DNA of 64,000 bases from UBA5109 sp038148755 (GTDB lineage Bacteria; Pseudomonadota; Gammaproteobacteria; Pseudomonadales; Pseudohongiellaceae), in assembly GCA_038148755.1 (NCBI GenBank), contig JAYQWA010000011.1:8635-72634 (forward strand). The letters are read 5' to 3'. The notes under the pieces are model-generated. The model was not told the origin of the DNA and did no database searches. It was given only the letters and a program-made list of their open reading frames with translations. Numbering within the stretch: position 1 is the first letter of the stretch; every line of letters begins with the position of its first letter. The position numbers and the translations under genes are program-made. Below, one piece after another: positions 8,423 through 17,134 of the stretch.

Positions 8423-9418
8423 ATGGCTACAGCCCGAGCGAAAGAAGCAGCACCTGCACCTGTTGCTAAAAAACCTGCTAAACGAAAGTCTGTATCTGCT
8501 ACTAGTAAAGCAAAATCTGCTTTAGGGAAAGCGCAACGAGAAGTTGCAAAACAGAACAATGCAATCAGTAACGCAAGAAAGAAAGCAACAGTAGCGAAAT
8601 CCAAAAAAGCTGCTGCCACTGCAAGGGCACAAGTCAGAAAGTTAATGACGAAACTTGCTTCAGCAAAAGCAAAAGAGTTAAAAGCCAAACAAGGCATGCT
8701 GACAGCAGCAGCGAAAGATGCTGTGAAAGCGAAAGCAGCAGCTCAGGCTAAAGCGGTTGCGACATATAAGAAAACTCTGGAGAAGAAAGCTGCAGCGGAT
8801 ATTAAGAAAGGTCTTAAGAAAGCAGAAGCTAGCCTGAAGAAACAACAAGCTAAAGCGATAGCTAAGAAAGTGGCAGCCAAGCTTAAGAAAGAAGCTGCTA
8901 AAGCACGAGCAGCAGAGAAAAAACTGGCAGCTAAAGCAAAAGCCGCAGCCAATAAACTCGCTGCAAAAGCCAGAGCTGCAGAAAGAAAAGCAGCAGCTAA
9001 AGCCAAAGCAAAAGCCCGTGCGGCAGCCAAAAAAGCGGCGGCCAAAGTTAAAGCCAAGGCTAAAAAGGTAGTTAAAAAGAAAGCTCCTGCCAAAAAAGCG
9101 GTGGCTAAAGGTAAAGCCAAGGCTAAAAAGGTAGTTAAAAAGAAAGCTGCTACCAAAAGAGTGGCGGCCAAAAAGGCGGCAGTTAAAAAAGTAGTTACGA
9201 AGAAAGTCGTTAAAAAAGCGACAGCTAAGAAAAAAGCGGCTAAAAAGGCTCCTGCCAAGAAAGCAGCTAAAAAGGCAGTTAAAAAGAAAGTAGCGAAAAA
9301 AGCACCTGCCAAGAAAGCAGCTAAAAAGAAAGTAGCGAAAAAAGCGCCAGCCAAGAAGGTGGCTAAAAAGAAAGCGCCAGCCAAACGTAAAGCTGCGCCT
9401 AAAGCTAAAAAGAAGTAA
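8423..9418 (+). CDS. Histone H1-like lysine/alanine-rich DNA-binding protein
   Basis: A 331-residue protein made almost entirely of Lys and Ala with Val, Pro, Arg and Thr. Residues 1-110 look helical, with heptad-like Ala/Lys spacing. The C-terminal 130 residues are degenerate repeats of the AKKAPAKKAAKKK type, as in eukaryotic H1 tails, chlamydial Hc proteins and Pseudomonas AlgP. It has a strong AGGAGA ribosome-binding site 6 bases from the ATG, its own promoter-like sequence and a strong terminator, so it is probably a highly expressed single-gene transcript. DNA binding and nucleoid compaction are inferred from composition. Repeats make it prone to length variation. Confidence 0.85.
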   Translation: MATARAKEAAPAPVAKKPAKRKSVSATSKAKSALGKAQREVAKQNNAISNARKKATVAKSKKAAATARAQVRKLMTKLASAKAKELKAKQGMLTAAAKDAVKAKAAAQAKAVATYKKTLEKKAAADIKKGLKKAEASLKKQQAKAIAKKVAAKLKKEAAKARAAEKKLAAKAKAAANKLAAKARAAERKAAAKAKAKARAAAKKAAAKVKAKAKKVVKKKAPAKKAVAKGKAKAKKVVKKKAATKRVAAKKAAVKKVVTKKVVKKATAKKKAAKKAPAKKAAKKAVKKKVAKKAPAKKAAKKKVAKKAPAKKVAKKKAPAKRKAAPKAKKK

Positions 9419-9443
9419 GAACTACACTTGAAACGTAAAGACG

Positions 9444-9477
9444 ATCCCTCGCAGTTTAAACTGCGGGGGATTTTTTT
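9444..9477 (+). terminator. Intrinsic terminator after the histone-like gene
   Basis: A 28-base inverted repeat (ATCCC.CGCAGTTT with its complement, one G-T wobble) is followed by seven T residues at 9471-9477. It lies 26 bases after the stop codon and just before tsaB. Confidence 0.9.
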
Positions 9478-9488
9478 ATCTACTTATC

Positions 9489-10160
9489 ATGCCTCCTAAA
9501 ATACTTAGCCTAGATAGTTCAACAGAAGCCTGCTCATGTGCTGTGTCGGTTGCTGGTGAAATCTTTGAAAAATTTGAGCTGCTACCCAGGCTGCATACTC
9601 AATTTATTTTGCCAATGATAAAAGAGCTGATGCAGGAATGTGATTTAAGGTTTTCTGATCTTGATGCCGTTGCCGTGGGCGCTGGACCAGGCTCATTTAC
9701 CGGCTTAAGGATCGCCGCAGGGGTTGCTCAGGGGATAGCTTTTGGAGCCGATTTACCCTTAATCCCTGTGTCCACCTTGGCGACAATGGCTCAACAAAGC
9801 ATAAAATCGGAAAAAAAATATGTTCTAAGCTGCCTTGATGCTCGTATAAATGAAGTTTATTGGGCGCTCTATTCGATAAGCGAAGATGCTATTGAACTGC
9901 AGGGAGAGGAACAGCTTTGTAGACCTGAGTTAGTTGATCTGGCGCCGGATAAACCTTGTCATGCAGTAGGAAATGGCATGCACTTTATTAAACAGATGCC
10001 TGCACGGACGCAATCTTTAATCAGGAGCTACGATAGTGAGGTGTATCCGCAGGCTGCGGCCATGACTGAACTGGCAATCCGTTACTTTGAGCAGGGGCTG
10101 ACGATGAAACCTGAAGATTTTTCACCGACATACCTGCGGAATAAGGTGACACAAAACTAG
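9489..10160 (+). CDS. tsaB: tRNA threonylcarbamoyladenosine biosynthesis protein TsaB
   Basis: Non-catalytic partner of TsaD in t6A37 modification of ANN-decoding tRNAs. The ASKHA-fold start ILSLDSSTEACSCAV and the loop VGAGPGSFTGLRIAAGVAQG are diagnostic. Length 223 aa, family-typical. ATG at 9489 lies only 12 bases after the terminator T-run, so its promoter may lie inside the preceding region. uppP begins two bases after its stop, suggesting one transcript. Confidence 0.94.
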   Translation: MPPKILSLDSSTEACSCAVSVAGEIFEKFELLPRLHTQFILPMIKELMQECDLRFSDLDAVAVGAGPGSFTGLRIAAGVAQGIAFGADLPLIPVSTLATMAQQSIKSEKKYVLSCLDARINEVYWALYSISEDAIELQGEEQLCRPELVDLAPDKPCHAVGNGMHFIKQMPARTQSLIRSYDSEVYPQAAAMTELAIRYFEQGLTMKPEDFSPTYLRNKVTQN

Positions 10161-10162
10161 CT

Positions 10163-10966
10163 ATGGCTGATTTTGACTTTATCAGAGCGACATGCCTGGC
10201 AATAATTCAAGGCTTAACTGAATTTCTGCCTATATCCAGCTCAGCTCACCTGATTTTTCCCTCTGCGCTGTTCGGCTGGGAAGATCAGGGCCTGGCTTTT
10301 GATGTGGCAGTACATTTCGGCAGTTTATTTGCGGTGATGCTGTATTTCAGGCGCGATATCTATCGGATTTTGCAGGCCTGGATGTTACATGTCACAAGAA
10401 GACAGGGTAGTAATGACGCTCGATTAGGCTGGATGATTATTCTGGCCACTTTACCCTTAATTATCGCCGGTCTGTTCCTAAAGGATATGGTGGATTCTTA
10501 TTTTCGCAATACAGCTGTCATTGCCAGTACGACCATCGTTTTTGCTTTGCTTTTATGGATTGGAGATAAAAGCTCCAAGGCTGGGAAAAATTTAAATAAT
10601 TTAAGCTGGCGTGCTTTTTTCATGATTGGATTAGCGCAGGTATTAGCATTAATCCCGGGTACTTCGCGTTCCGGTATTACGATGACAGCAGGTTTGTTTT
10701 GTAAACTCAATCGACAGGATTGCGCCCGTTTATCTTTTTTATTGTCTATCCCTGCCATTGCAGGTGCCACACTTTTGCTGTTGCTTGATTTATTTCAGGA
10801 AAGTTCTGTGAATTGGGCAGAATTAATCTATGGCCTGCTATTGTCAGCAGTAGTGGCTTATTTGTGTATACATTATTTTCTGAAACTGGTGACAGGCTTG
10901 GGTTTTCTGCCTTTTGTGCTTTACAGACTGGCCCTAGGCGCTGTGCTGTTTATATTTTTTGTGTGA
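10163..10966 (+). CDS. uppP: Undecaprenyl-diphosphate phosphatase
   Basis: Integral membrane enzyme (BacA family) that recycles undecaprenyl pyrophosphate to the monophosphate lipid carrier for peptidoglycan synthesis. The two signature motifs are present: GLTEFLPISSSAHL at residues 17-30 and PGTSRSG at 165-171. About eight hydrophobic segments over 267 aa. It follows tsaB by two bases. Confidence 0.96.
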   Translation: MADFDFIRATCLAIIQGLTEFLPISSSAHLIFPSALFGWEDQGLAFDVAVHFGSLFAVMLYFRRDIYRILQAWMLHVTRRQGSNDARLGWMIILATLPLIIAGLFLKDMVDSYFRNTAVIASTTIVFALLLWIGDKSSKAGKNLNNLSWRAFFMIGLAQVLALIPGTSRSGITMTAGLFCKLNRQDCARLSFLLSIPAIAGATLLLLLDLFQESSVNWAELIYGLLLSAVVAYLCIHYFLKLVTGLGFLPFVLYRLALGAVLFIFFV

Positions 10967-11089
10967 ATACCTCTAACTTTAAACAAGACTGACAAGATTT
11001 AAACTGGCTTTTACAGAGAAACATTACTGTAGGGTGAGTTTAGCGTATGATTTGTCTGGTAAAGGCTATATAAACTTACAGGCTCTTGT

Positions 11090-12412
11090 ATGCCAGTGAC
11101 TGAAAATAATGTAGAAAATCTTTGGCGAAAGGTCTTGCCCGTCAGTGTTAGACCCTATATTGAAGCAGCGCCATTGGCAGCATTTTTTTTAGGGGTCTCT
11201 TCCGGTTTCCCTTATGCGCTGATTGGTGCAACGCTGACAACGCGTCTAGCACAGGATGGAATTACCAAAAGTGCTGTAACCGCATTTGCCTTAACCTTTC
11301 TAGCCTATAATTTTAAGTTTTTATGGGCGCCATTGATCGACAATATTAAATTGCCTGTGATAGGTCGCTTTGGTCAAAGACGTTCCTGGCTTTGGTTGAT
11401 CAGTCTATTGGTGATCTTGGCGGTCACCTTTCTGGGAGTTGCCGATCCGGACCAGGACTTGCTGACTGTTGCCATTGCCGCTATTAGCCTGGGTGTTGCC
11501 GGTGCCACACTGGATATTATCATTGATGCCTATCGTATTGAGTTGCTGGAACCACATCAATTAGGAGTTGGTTCAGGCATGTCGCAGTATGGCTGGCGCA
11601 TTGGCGCTGCCGCTACTGGAGCACTGGCGCTTATCATTGCTGGCCGCTTTGGCTGGAGTGTTGCCTATATTTCCTGTGCAATTTTTGTACTGCCGGCAAT
11701 TTTGGCCGGCGTTTTCATGGGAGAACCGAAGCGGCATCTGGAGCCTGTTGAAACTCAGGGTTTATTCCAGGCCTTAGTTGAATATTTCAGTCCCTTGACT
11801 GAATTCATTAAACGGCAGGGAGCATGGGTAGTGCTGTTTTTCGTGCTGATACATAAAATTGGGGACACCCTGGCCAATCTTACCTTGCGCCTGCTGTTTA
11901 ATGACCTTGGTTTCAGCAATGACGAAATTGCATTTTATGATGTGGGTTTTGGCTTTTTTGCTTTTCTGGCCGGAATCTTTATCGGAGGTATTCTGTATAC
12001 CCGCATGGGACTTAAACATTCTGTCCTGGTCAGTTTGATTCTTATGGCGGTCTCGAATTTCAGTTTTGCAGCTTTGGCGCTGGTTGGCCATTCCAATCTT
12101 GGGATGGCAGCAGCTGTAGGTTTTGAAAATTTTGCCAGTGGTATCGGTGGCGTGACTGTCGTTGCTTATTTATCTGCCTTGTGTAATTTGCGCTTTACAG
12201 CAACACAATATGCTTTGTTGTCAGCACTGGCAAGTATTGCGGGAAGATTTCTTACCGGGACAACGGCAGGGGGGCTTATAGAAGTCCTGGGTTATGTTAA
12301 TTTCTATTTGCTGACGACCTTTCTGGCTTTTCCCGGTGTTTTGCTGTTCTGGTATATGATCCGCAGCGGTTTAGCCGATGTCTCGCTTGGCAATACAGCA
12401 ACTAAAAAATAA
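11090..12412 (+). CDS. AmpG-like muropeptide permease (MFS)
   Basis: Twelve-helix transporter resembling AmpG, which imports anhydro-muropeptides for cell-wall recycling. Supporting segments are SSGFPYALIGATLTTRLAQDGI, FKFLWAPLIDNI, a cytoplasmic GQRRSWL loop and DIIIDAYRIELL. 440 aa, in the size range of short AmpG proteins. Its position after uppP would suit a role in wall precursor recycling. Substrate is inferred; related AmpG-family carriers with other substrates exist. Confidence 0.75.
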   Translation: MPVTENNVENLWRKVLPVSVRPYIEAAPLAAFFLGVSSGFPYALIGATLTTRLAQDGITKSAVTAFALTFLAYNFKFLWAPLIDNIKLPVIGRFGQRRSWLWLISLLVILAVTFLGVADPDQDLLTVAIAAISLGVAGATLDIIIDAYRIELLEPHQLGVGSGMSQYGWRIGAAATGALALIIAGRFGWSVAYISCAIFVLPAILAGVFMGEPKRHLEPVETQGLFQALVEYFSPLTEFIKRQGAWVVLFFVLIHKIGDTLANLTLRLLFNDLGFSNDEIAFYDVGFGFFAFLAGIFIGGILYTRMGLKHSVLVSLILMAVSNFSFAALALVGHSNLGMAAAVGFENFASGIGGVTVVAYLSALCNLRFTATQYALLSALASIAGRFLTGTTAGGLIEVLGYVNFYLLTTFLAFPGVLLFWYMIRSGLADVSLGNTATKK

Positions 12413-12515
12413 AAAGCATAAAAAGTCAGAATTTCGCCATAGTTTTTGCCTGGCTTGGGCAGAATAGCCTGTTCTAATTAGCCTCATCAATTTTTTACTA
12501 GGACTGAGGCAAAGT

Positions 12516-12668
12516 ATGGTATTCAAAGAGAAGAAAATCCCCAAGCACCTGATTATTCATGATGATTACGAAATTCAACAAAGATCAAAAATCTCTTTGT
12601 TGAAGATAGTCATGTATTCACTGCTGTTTTTTTGTTTGAGTTATTCTGTCGTACTGATATCACCATAA
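12516..12668 (+). CDS. Small membrane protein, 50 aa, unrecognised
   Basis: Short ORF with an ATG at 12516 and a GAGG ribosome-binding site 6 bases upstream. The first 30 residues are polar and basic (KEKKIPKH, QQRSKIS); residues about 31-48 are hydrophobic (IVMYSLLFFCLSYSVVLI), so a single inner-membrane span with the basic N-terminus inside is expected. No family recognised. It lies between the AmpG-like gene and 4.5S RNA. The combination of ribosome-binding site and positive-inside topology favours a real gene, but it could be chance. Confidence 0.45.
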   Translation: MVFKEKKIPKHLIIHDDYEIQQRSKISLLKIVMYSLLFFCLSYSVVLISP

Positions 12669-12686
12669 ACACAATTGCACAGTCGC

Positions 12687-12715
12687 TTGATTCCACTCCT
12701 TGAATTCCAGATAAT
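12687..12715 (+). promoter_or_regulatory. Putative sigma-70 promoter of 4.5S RNA
   Basis: TTGATT (12687-12692), 17-base spacer, GATAAT (12710-12715). Predicted start near 12722 would give a leader of about 54 bases before the mature 5' end of 4.5S RNA, to be removed by RNase P. A perfect 14-base palindrome lies in this leader at 12744-12757. Confidence 0.55.
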
Positions 12716-12775
12716 GCGTTGTCTTGATTGACGACAGAGATTTAGCGTTTAAACGCTTAAAATTTCAAGGTTTAT

Positions 12776-12888
12776 GGTATCTCTTGTCGGTCCCCTCGCA
12801 ATGCCAGGTTGTAAACCCCGTCAGGCCCGGAAGGGAGCAGCGGCAGCAACTGACGCATGTGCCGGGGTGTGGCTGGCAGGGGGTACCT
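12776..12888 (+). ncRNA. ffs: 4.5S RNA (bacterial SRP RNA)
   Basis: RNA component of the signal recognition particle; it binds Ffh and targets inner-membrane proteins. The conserved apical region is present: GTCAGGCCCGGAAGGGAGCAGC with the GGAA tetraloop and asymmetric loop, then the TGACGC..GTGCCGGG strand. The ends GGTATC and GGTACC pair to close a hairpin of about 112 nt, matching the E. coli 4.5S size. Location just upstream of dnaX is the same as in Pseudomonas. Confidence 0.93.
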
Positions 12889-12920
12889 CCATACATGATT
12901 AGAAGACTGAAATCAGCTTA

Positions 12921-14663
12921 ATGTCTTATCAGGTTCTAGCAAGAAAGTGGCGTCCACGCAGTTTTAAGGAAATGGCTGGGCAGGGGCATGTACTGAAGAC
13001 CCTGATAAACTCCCTTGATAATGACCGTTTGCATCATGCCTATCTGTTTACAGGAACCCGGGGGGTCGGTAAAACCAGTATTGCAAGGATACTGGCACGT
13101 TGCCTGAACTGCGAAGAAGGCGTTAGCTCGGAGCCCTGTGGCAAATGCAGTGCCTGTACAGAGATTGAAGAAGGCCGCTTTATTGACTTGATTGAGGTGG
13201 ATGCGGCCTCCCGCACGAAAGTTGAAGATACCCGTGAGTTACTCGATAACGTTCAATATGCGCCTACGCGAGGACGTTATAAGGTCTATCTCATCGATGA
13301 GGTGCATATGTTGTCAGGGCATAGTTTTAATGCCTTATTAAAAACGTTGGAAGAGCCTCCTCCACACGTCAAATTTTTGCTGGCGACTACTGATCCGCAA
13401 AAACTGCCGGTTACCGTACTATCCCGCTGCTTACAATTCAGTTTGAAAAACCTCAGTCCTGAGATGATCATGCAGCATCTCAAATTCATTCTGGAACAGG
13501 AAAAAATAGAATTTGAAGAAGAAGCGCTCTGGCAGATTGGTCGTGCCGCCAAGGGCAGTGTGAGAGATGCCTTAACCTTGCTGGACCAGGCTATTTCTTT
13601 TTGTGACGGGAAATTAACAGATACTCAAATCAGCAGTTTTCTGGGAACGATTGATCAGAATATACTGACTCGACTGGTTGATGCCTTGATAGCAGAAGAT
13701 CCCCAACTTCTTCTGGAATTAATCAATAAGGCATCTGACCAGACTCTGGATTTTGCTTCTATTCTGGAAGCACTACTATCTTATTTACATCGTGTTGCTG
13801 TTGCCCAGGTTGTACCTGCCGGGCTGGATAACAGTCAGGGCGATAAAAAACAGATTCTGGCACATGCTGCTGCCATGCCTGCAGAAAATGTACAGCTTTA
13901 TTATCAAATAGCCTTAAAAGGCAGAGAAGATTTAATGCTGGCAGTCGATGACCGTTCTGGACTGGAGATGACTTTACTGCGCATGCTGGCTTTTACACCG
14001 CAAGGTGTGCCGAACAAGCCTGTAGCAACCTTAGCAAAAGTTGAAACTGAAGAGGCCGATTCCGTTGTTGAGGTCGAAAAAAAAAAGCCGCTAGAAACCA
14101 TTGAGGTTAAAGCGCAAGCCAAGTCAGACTTCAATCATGTCTTAACTCAAAATACCTCAACATCACAGTCAGATGAAACTGACATGGATGAGCAGGCTCA
14201 GACCTCTGCAGCCGAAAATAAGAATAATAGTCCGATAGAGCCGGAACTGAGTCTGGAGAAACTGCAGCCAGAACACTGGATCACTTTGTTTTATGCTATC
14301 AACCTGACAGGAATAACCCGCAGTATTGCTGCACACTGCTTGCTAAAGGAAGTCGATAAGCATTGTATTACGCTTGCTCTGGAGGCAAGCCATTCCAAAG
14401 TCATCGATGCAGGACACCAGGAAACAATCGAAAAAGCTTTGATTGACTATTTTGCCACGACTATTGAGCTCAGGATTGTGGAAGAGGAGCTGGTCTCGGA
14501 ACTGGAAACCCCGGCTGCTTACCGTCTGAGAAAACAACAGGAAAGGCAGCTTGCAGCAGAAGAAACTTTCAAGAACGATGATAATGTGAAAATTTTAATG
14601 GAGCGTTTTGAGGGCAGCATTTTGCCTGATAGTATTGAGCCACTCACTCCGGAAGATTATTAA
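12921..14663 (+). CDS. dnaX: DNA polymerase III subunits tau/gamma
   Basis: Clamp-loader ATPase that organises the replisome. Walker A GTRGVGKTS near residues 45-53, a four-cysteine zinc module (CLNCEEGVSSEPCGKCSAC), Walker B LIDEVHML, and sensor 1 in the LLATTDPQKLP segment. A variable linker after residue ~370 leads to a tau-specific C-terminal domain. 580 aa as full-length tau. At codons 386-389 a run of ten A contains the A-AAA-AAG slippery site; a -1 shift would end five codons later, giving a gamma form of about 394 aa. Confidence 0.96.
   Translation: MSYQVLARKWRPRSFKEMAGQGHVLKTLINSLDNDRLHHAYLFTGTRGVGKTSIARILARCLNCEEGVSSEPCGKCSACTEIEEGRFIDLIEVDAASRTKVEDTRELLDNVQYAPTRGRYKVYLIDEVHMLSGHSFNALLKTLEEPPPHVKFLLATTDPQKLPVTVLSRCLQFSLKNLSPEMIMQHLKFILEQEKIEFEEEALWQIGRAAKGSVRDALTLLDQAISFCDGKLTDTQISSFLGTIDQNILTRLVDALIAEDPQLLLELINKASDQTLDFASILEALLSYLHRVAVAQVVPAGLDNSQGDKKQILAHAAAMPAENVQLYYQIALKGREDLMLAVDDRSGLEMTLLRMLAFTPQGVPNKPVATLAKVETEEADSVVEVEKKKPLETIEVKAQAKSDFNHVLTQNTSTSQSDETDMDEQAQTSAAENKNNSPIEPELSLEKLQPEHWITLFYAINLTGITRSIAAHCLLKEVDKHCITLALEASHSKVIDAGHQETIEKALIDYFATTIELRIVEEELVSELETPAAYRLRKQQERQLAAEETFKNDDNVKILMERFEGSILPDSIEPLTPEDY
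14077..14104 (+). promoter_or_regulatory. Putative dnaX frameshift/slippage site
   Basis: A10 at 14077-14086 read as GAA AAA AAA AAG. In the -1 frame translation continues Ala-Ala-Arg-Asn-His and meets TGA at 14102-14104; in the +1 frame it meets TAG immediately after one codon. Either ribosomal -1 shifting, as in E. coli, or transcriptional slippage, as in Thermus, would therefore yield a gamma-like protein. The site's presence is seen; its use is inferred. Confidence 0.7.
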
Positions 14664-14688
14664 GTAAGAGAGATTTAACGAGGTAGGA

Positions 14689-15009
14689 ATGACAGATATT
14701 GCCGGCCTGATGCAACAGGCCAAAAAAATGCAGGAACAAATGCAAAAAGCTCAGGAAGAACTCGCCCAGATGGAATGCACAGGCGAGGCAGGTGCGGGAC
14801 TGGTAAAAGTTGTGATGAATGGACGGCATGAGGTCAGGAATGTTGAGCTGGATCCAAGCTTGTTGCAGGAAGATAAAGAAATCATCGAAGATCTGCTTGC
14901 GGCTGCGACGAATGATGCGGTTAAAAAAGTAGCAGAAAATAACAAAAATCAACTTTCAGGCATGACAGCCGGTTTGAATCTGCCGGAAGGTTTCAAATTT
15001 CCGTTCTAG
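14689..15009 (+). CDS. ybaB: YbaB/EbfC nucleoid-associated protein
   Basis: Small dimeric DNA-binding protein found next to recR in most bacteria. The sequence begins with the helical GLMQQAKKMQEQMQKAQEELA and contains the conserved VKVVMNGRHEVRNVELDP core. 106 aa. A GAGGTAGGA ribosome-binding site precedes the ATG. The dnaX-ybaB-recR order implies one operon serving replication and repair. Confidence 0.95.
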   Translation: MTDIAGLMQQAKKMQEQMQKAQEELAQMECTGEAGAGLVKVVMNGRHEVRNVELDPSLLQEDKEIIEDLLAAATNDAVKKVAENNKNQLSGMTAGLNLPEGFKFPF

Positions 15010-15026
15010 GCATGTATTGAGTTTTC

Positions 15027-15647
15027 ATGAATTACAGCCCTTTAATTGATCAACTTGTTAAAGCTTTTCAGCGTTTGCCGGGTGTTGGTCCTAAATCCGC
15101 ACAGCGTATGGTGCTGCATTTTCTGGAAAAAGACCGTGATGGAGGGCGCCAGCTCGCCAAAGCGTTGGAAGCAGCCATAGAAGGTGTAGGGCAATGTCAA
15201 CGTTGCCGGACTTTATCGGAAGAAGCTGTCTGCCATATATGCAGTGACCCTAAACGAGACCAGAATCTGCTTTGTGTTGTGGAAACACCGGCAGATGTTT
15301 ACGCAGTAGAGCAGTCCAGCTCTTTCAGAGGTTATTACTTTGTCTTAATGGGGCACCTGTCTCCGATTGATGGCATAGGTCCGGATGAAATTGGCATCAG
15401 GGATTTGCTTAACCTGGTCAGTCAGTCTGAAATCAGTGAAGTGATTCTGGCAACAAACCCGACAGTAGAAGGAGAGGCAACGGCTTATTATATTGCTGAG
15501 CAATTAAAAACACCGGAGCTGAATAAGCGACAATTAAAAGTTAGCCGCATAGCTCATGGAATCCCGTTGGGTGGAGAACTTGAATATATTGATGGTGGTA
15601 CACTTTTGCATTCTTTTGCTGGCAGGCAGGCAATCAGTGACAGCTAA
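15027..15647 (+). CDS. recR: Recombination protein RecR
   Basis: RecFOR component that binds RecO and gapped DNA. Helix-hairpin-helix RLPGVGPKSAQRM at the N-terminus, a C4 zinc finger with Cys57, Cys60, Cys69 and Cys72, then a Toprim domain (VVETPADVYAVE, ATNPTVEGEATAYYIA) and a C-terminal GGELEYIDGGTL motif. 206 aa, normal for the family. Confidence 0.96.
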   Translation: MNYSPLIDQLVKAFQRLPGVGPKSAQRMVLHFLEKDRDGGRQLAKALEAAIEGVGQCQRCRTLSEEAVCHICSDPKRDQNLLCVVETPADVYAVEQSSSFRGYYFVLMGHLSPIDGIGPDEIGIRDLLNLVSQSEISEVILATNPTVEGEATAYYIAEQLKTPELNKRQLKVSRIAHGIPLGGELEYIDGGTLLHSFAGRQAISDS

Positions 15648-15681
15648 TTTATACGCTGTTCTGACAATACGGTGGGTATAA

Positions 15682-16854
15682 ATGGATAGCCAGCTTGAGT
15701 GCAGTTCTGACTATATTGTTATCATCGATAATCACCAGCTGGATCAATATTGTGAAGCGTGGAAAAGTAAACCGTTTCTGGCGATGGACACGGAATTTAT
15801 GCGTGTCGATAGCTTCTACCCCAAAGCGGCTTTGTTCCAGCTTAATGACGGGGAAAGTAATTTCCTGATAGACCCTTTAAGCATCAATGACTGGGAGCGC
15901 TTCATCGCGCTGATGCTGTCCGAAAAAATATGTAAAGTGTTTCATTCCTGTTCCGAAGATTTACTGGTTTTTATCCGTCAGTTTGGCATCCTGCCACGAC
16001 CGGTTTTTGATACCCAGATCGCCAATGCTTTTTTAAATCAGGGATTTGCACTGAGCTACCAGAACATGGTTTCTGAGCAGTTAGGTATTGAACTGCCCAA
16101 GGGAGAGACACGTTCTAACTGGTTACAGCGCCCTTTACGAGATCAGCAATTGGATTATGCGGCGCTGGATGTTGCCTATCTGCCTGAAATTTACACGAGC
16201 CAGAAAGCGAAACTGACCGCCATGGGTAGGTTGGTCTGGGTGACAGAAGATTGCGACAGGCTGCTCGGGAATTATAAAGAAGAAATGGAACAGGATTTTT
16301 CTCAGGTTTATCGGAATATAGGCGCCGCCTGGCAACTTGATGAAAAGCAGCTGGGGATCTTAAAAGTGCTGGCGCAATGGCGTGAACAGCGCGCTCGGTA
16401 TCGGGATAAGCCGAGGAACTGGATCATAAAAGATAAAGAATTGTTGGCTATTGCGAAAAGTGCCCCCAAAGATATGGAGCAACTAAGCAAGATTAATGGC
16501 TTGAATCCTAATTTTCTCAAGCATGAAGGGACTGCTTTGATTGAATTAATTCAAAACAATATAAATACGGAAACTGCAGGCTTGCAGCCATTACCCAGAC
16601 CATTAAGTAATGGGCAAAAAAAGATTTTTAAGCAGGCACAGCGTCTGGTCGAAAGAAAAGCGCAGGAACTTGAATTACCCATTGAAATTTTAGGAAGAAA
16701 ACGCATCTTGATAAGTCTGTTTCAGGAAGTTCTACAGCTTAAAACCGGTGTTGTTGAACAGTCTGTTGATACAAGCGAAATTAAGTTGCCAGATGAATTA
16801 ACGGGCTGGCGCAGAGAAATTTTGCTGCAAGAATTGTTGGAAATTTTTAGTTAA
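15682..16854 (+). CDS. rnd: Ribonuclease D
   Basis: 3'-5' exoribonuclease involved in tRNA 3' maturation. DEDD catalytic motifs: DTEF at residues 36-39 (Asp36, Glu38), the FHSCSEDLLVF second motif, and DYAALDVAYLPEIY for the third (Tyr type). An HRDC domain covers about residues 215-295, with a degenerate second one after. 390 aa. ycgL follows 10 bases later, as in Pseudomonas. Confidence 0.94.
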   Translation: MDSQLECSSDYIVIIDNHQLDQYCEAWKSKPFLAMDTEFMRVDSFYPKAALFQLNDGESNFLIDPLSINDWERFIALMLSEKICKVFHSCSEDLLVFIRQFGILPRPVFDTQIANAFLNQGFALSYQNMVSEQLGIELPKGETRSNWLQRPLRDQQLDYAALDVAYLPEIYTSQKAKLTAMGRLVWVTEDCDRLLGNYKEEMEQDFSQVYRNIGAAWQLDEKQLGILKVLAQWREQRARYRDKPRNWIIKDKELLAIAKSAPKDMEQLSKINGLNPNFLKHEGTALIELIQNNINTETAGLQPLPRPLSNGQKKIFKQAQRLVERKAQELELPIEILGRKRILISLFQEVLQLKTGVVEQSVDTSEIKLPDELTGWRREILLQELLEIFS

Positions 16855-16864
16855 AGGTTTAGCG

Positions 16865-17134
16865 ATGAATTCTCTGTTGTGCACGATTTATAAAGGTTCG
16901 CGAGAAGATGAATTGTATCTCTATGTCGCTAAAGACAAAGACCTTTCAGAGCTGCCGGCAGACCTGCTCTCAAGAATGGGGCCGTTAAAAGCAGTGATGA
17001 CCTTGAATTTATCAGCAGATAGAAAGCTCGCCCGGGTAAAAGCGGAGACTGTGCTCGAAGAAATCGGGCAGCAGGGTTATTTTCTGCAGCTACCTCCCAA
17101 CATTGATCCAAGGGTGTTTAGTTATGGCGGATAA
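16865..17134 (+). CDS. YcgL domain protein
   Basis: 89-residue protein of the YcgL family: it starts MNSLLCTIYKGSREDELYLYV and ends with the hallmark GYFLQLPPNIDP. The biochemical role of the family is not settled; an exonuclease-like function has been proposed. It is placed after rnd and its stop overlaps the ycgN start by 11 bases, so the three are probably cotranscribed. Confidence 0.9.
   Translation: MNSLLCTIYKGSREDELYLYVAKDKDLSELPADLLSRMGPLKAVMTLNLSADRKLARVKAETVLEEIGQQGYFLQLPPNIDPRVFSYGG

Noticed and set aside
8743..9384. Long minus-strand ORF of Ala/Phe-rich sequence
   Set aside because: It is the antisense of the Lys/Ala-rich repeats of the histone-like gene; open only because of that composition.
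12724..12921. Plus-strand ORF of 65 codons
   Set aside because: It covers the 4.5S RNA gene; the RNA signature explains the sequence.
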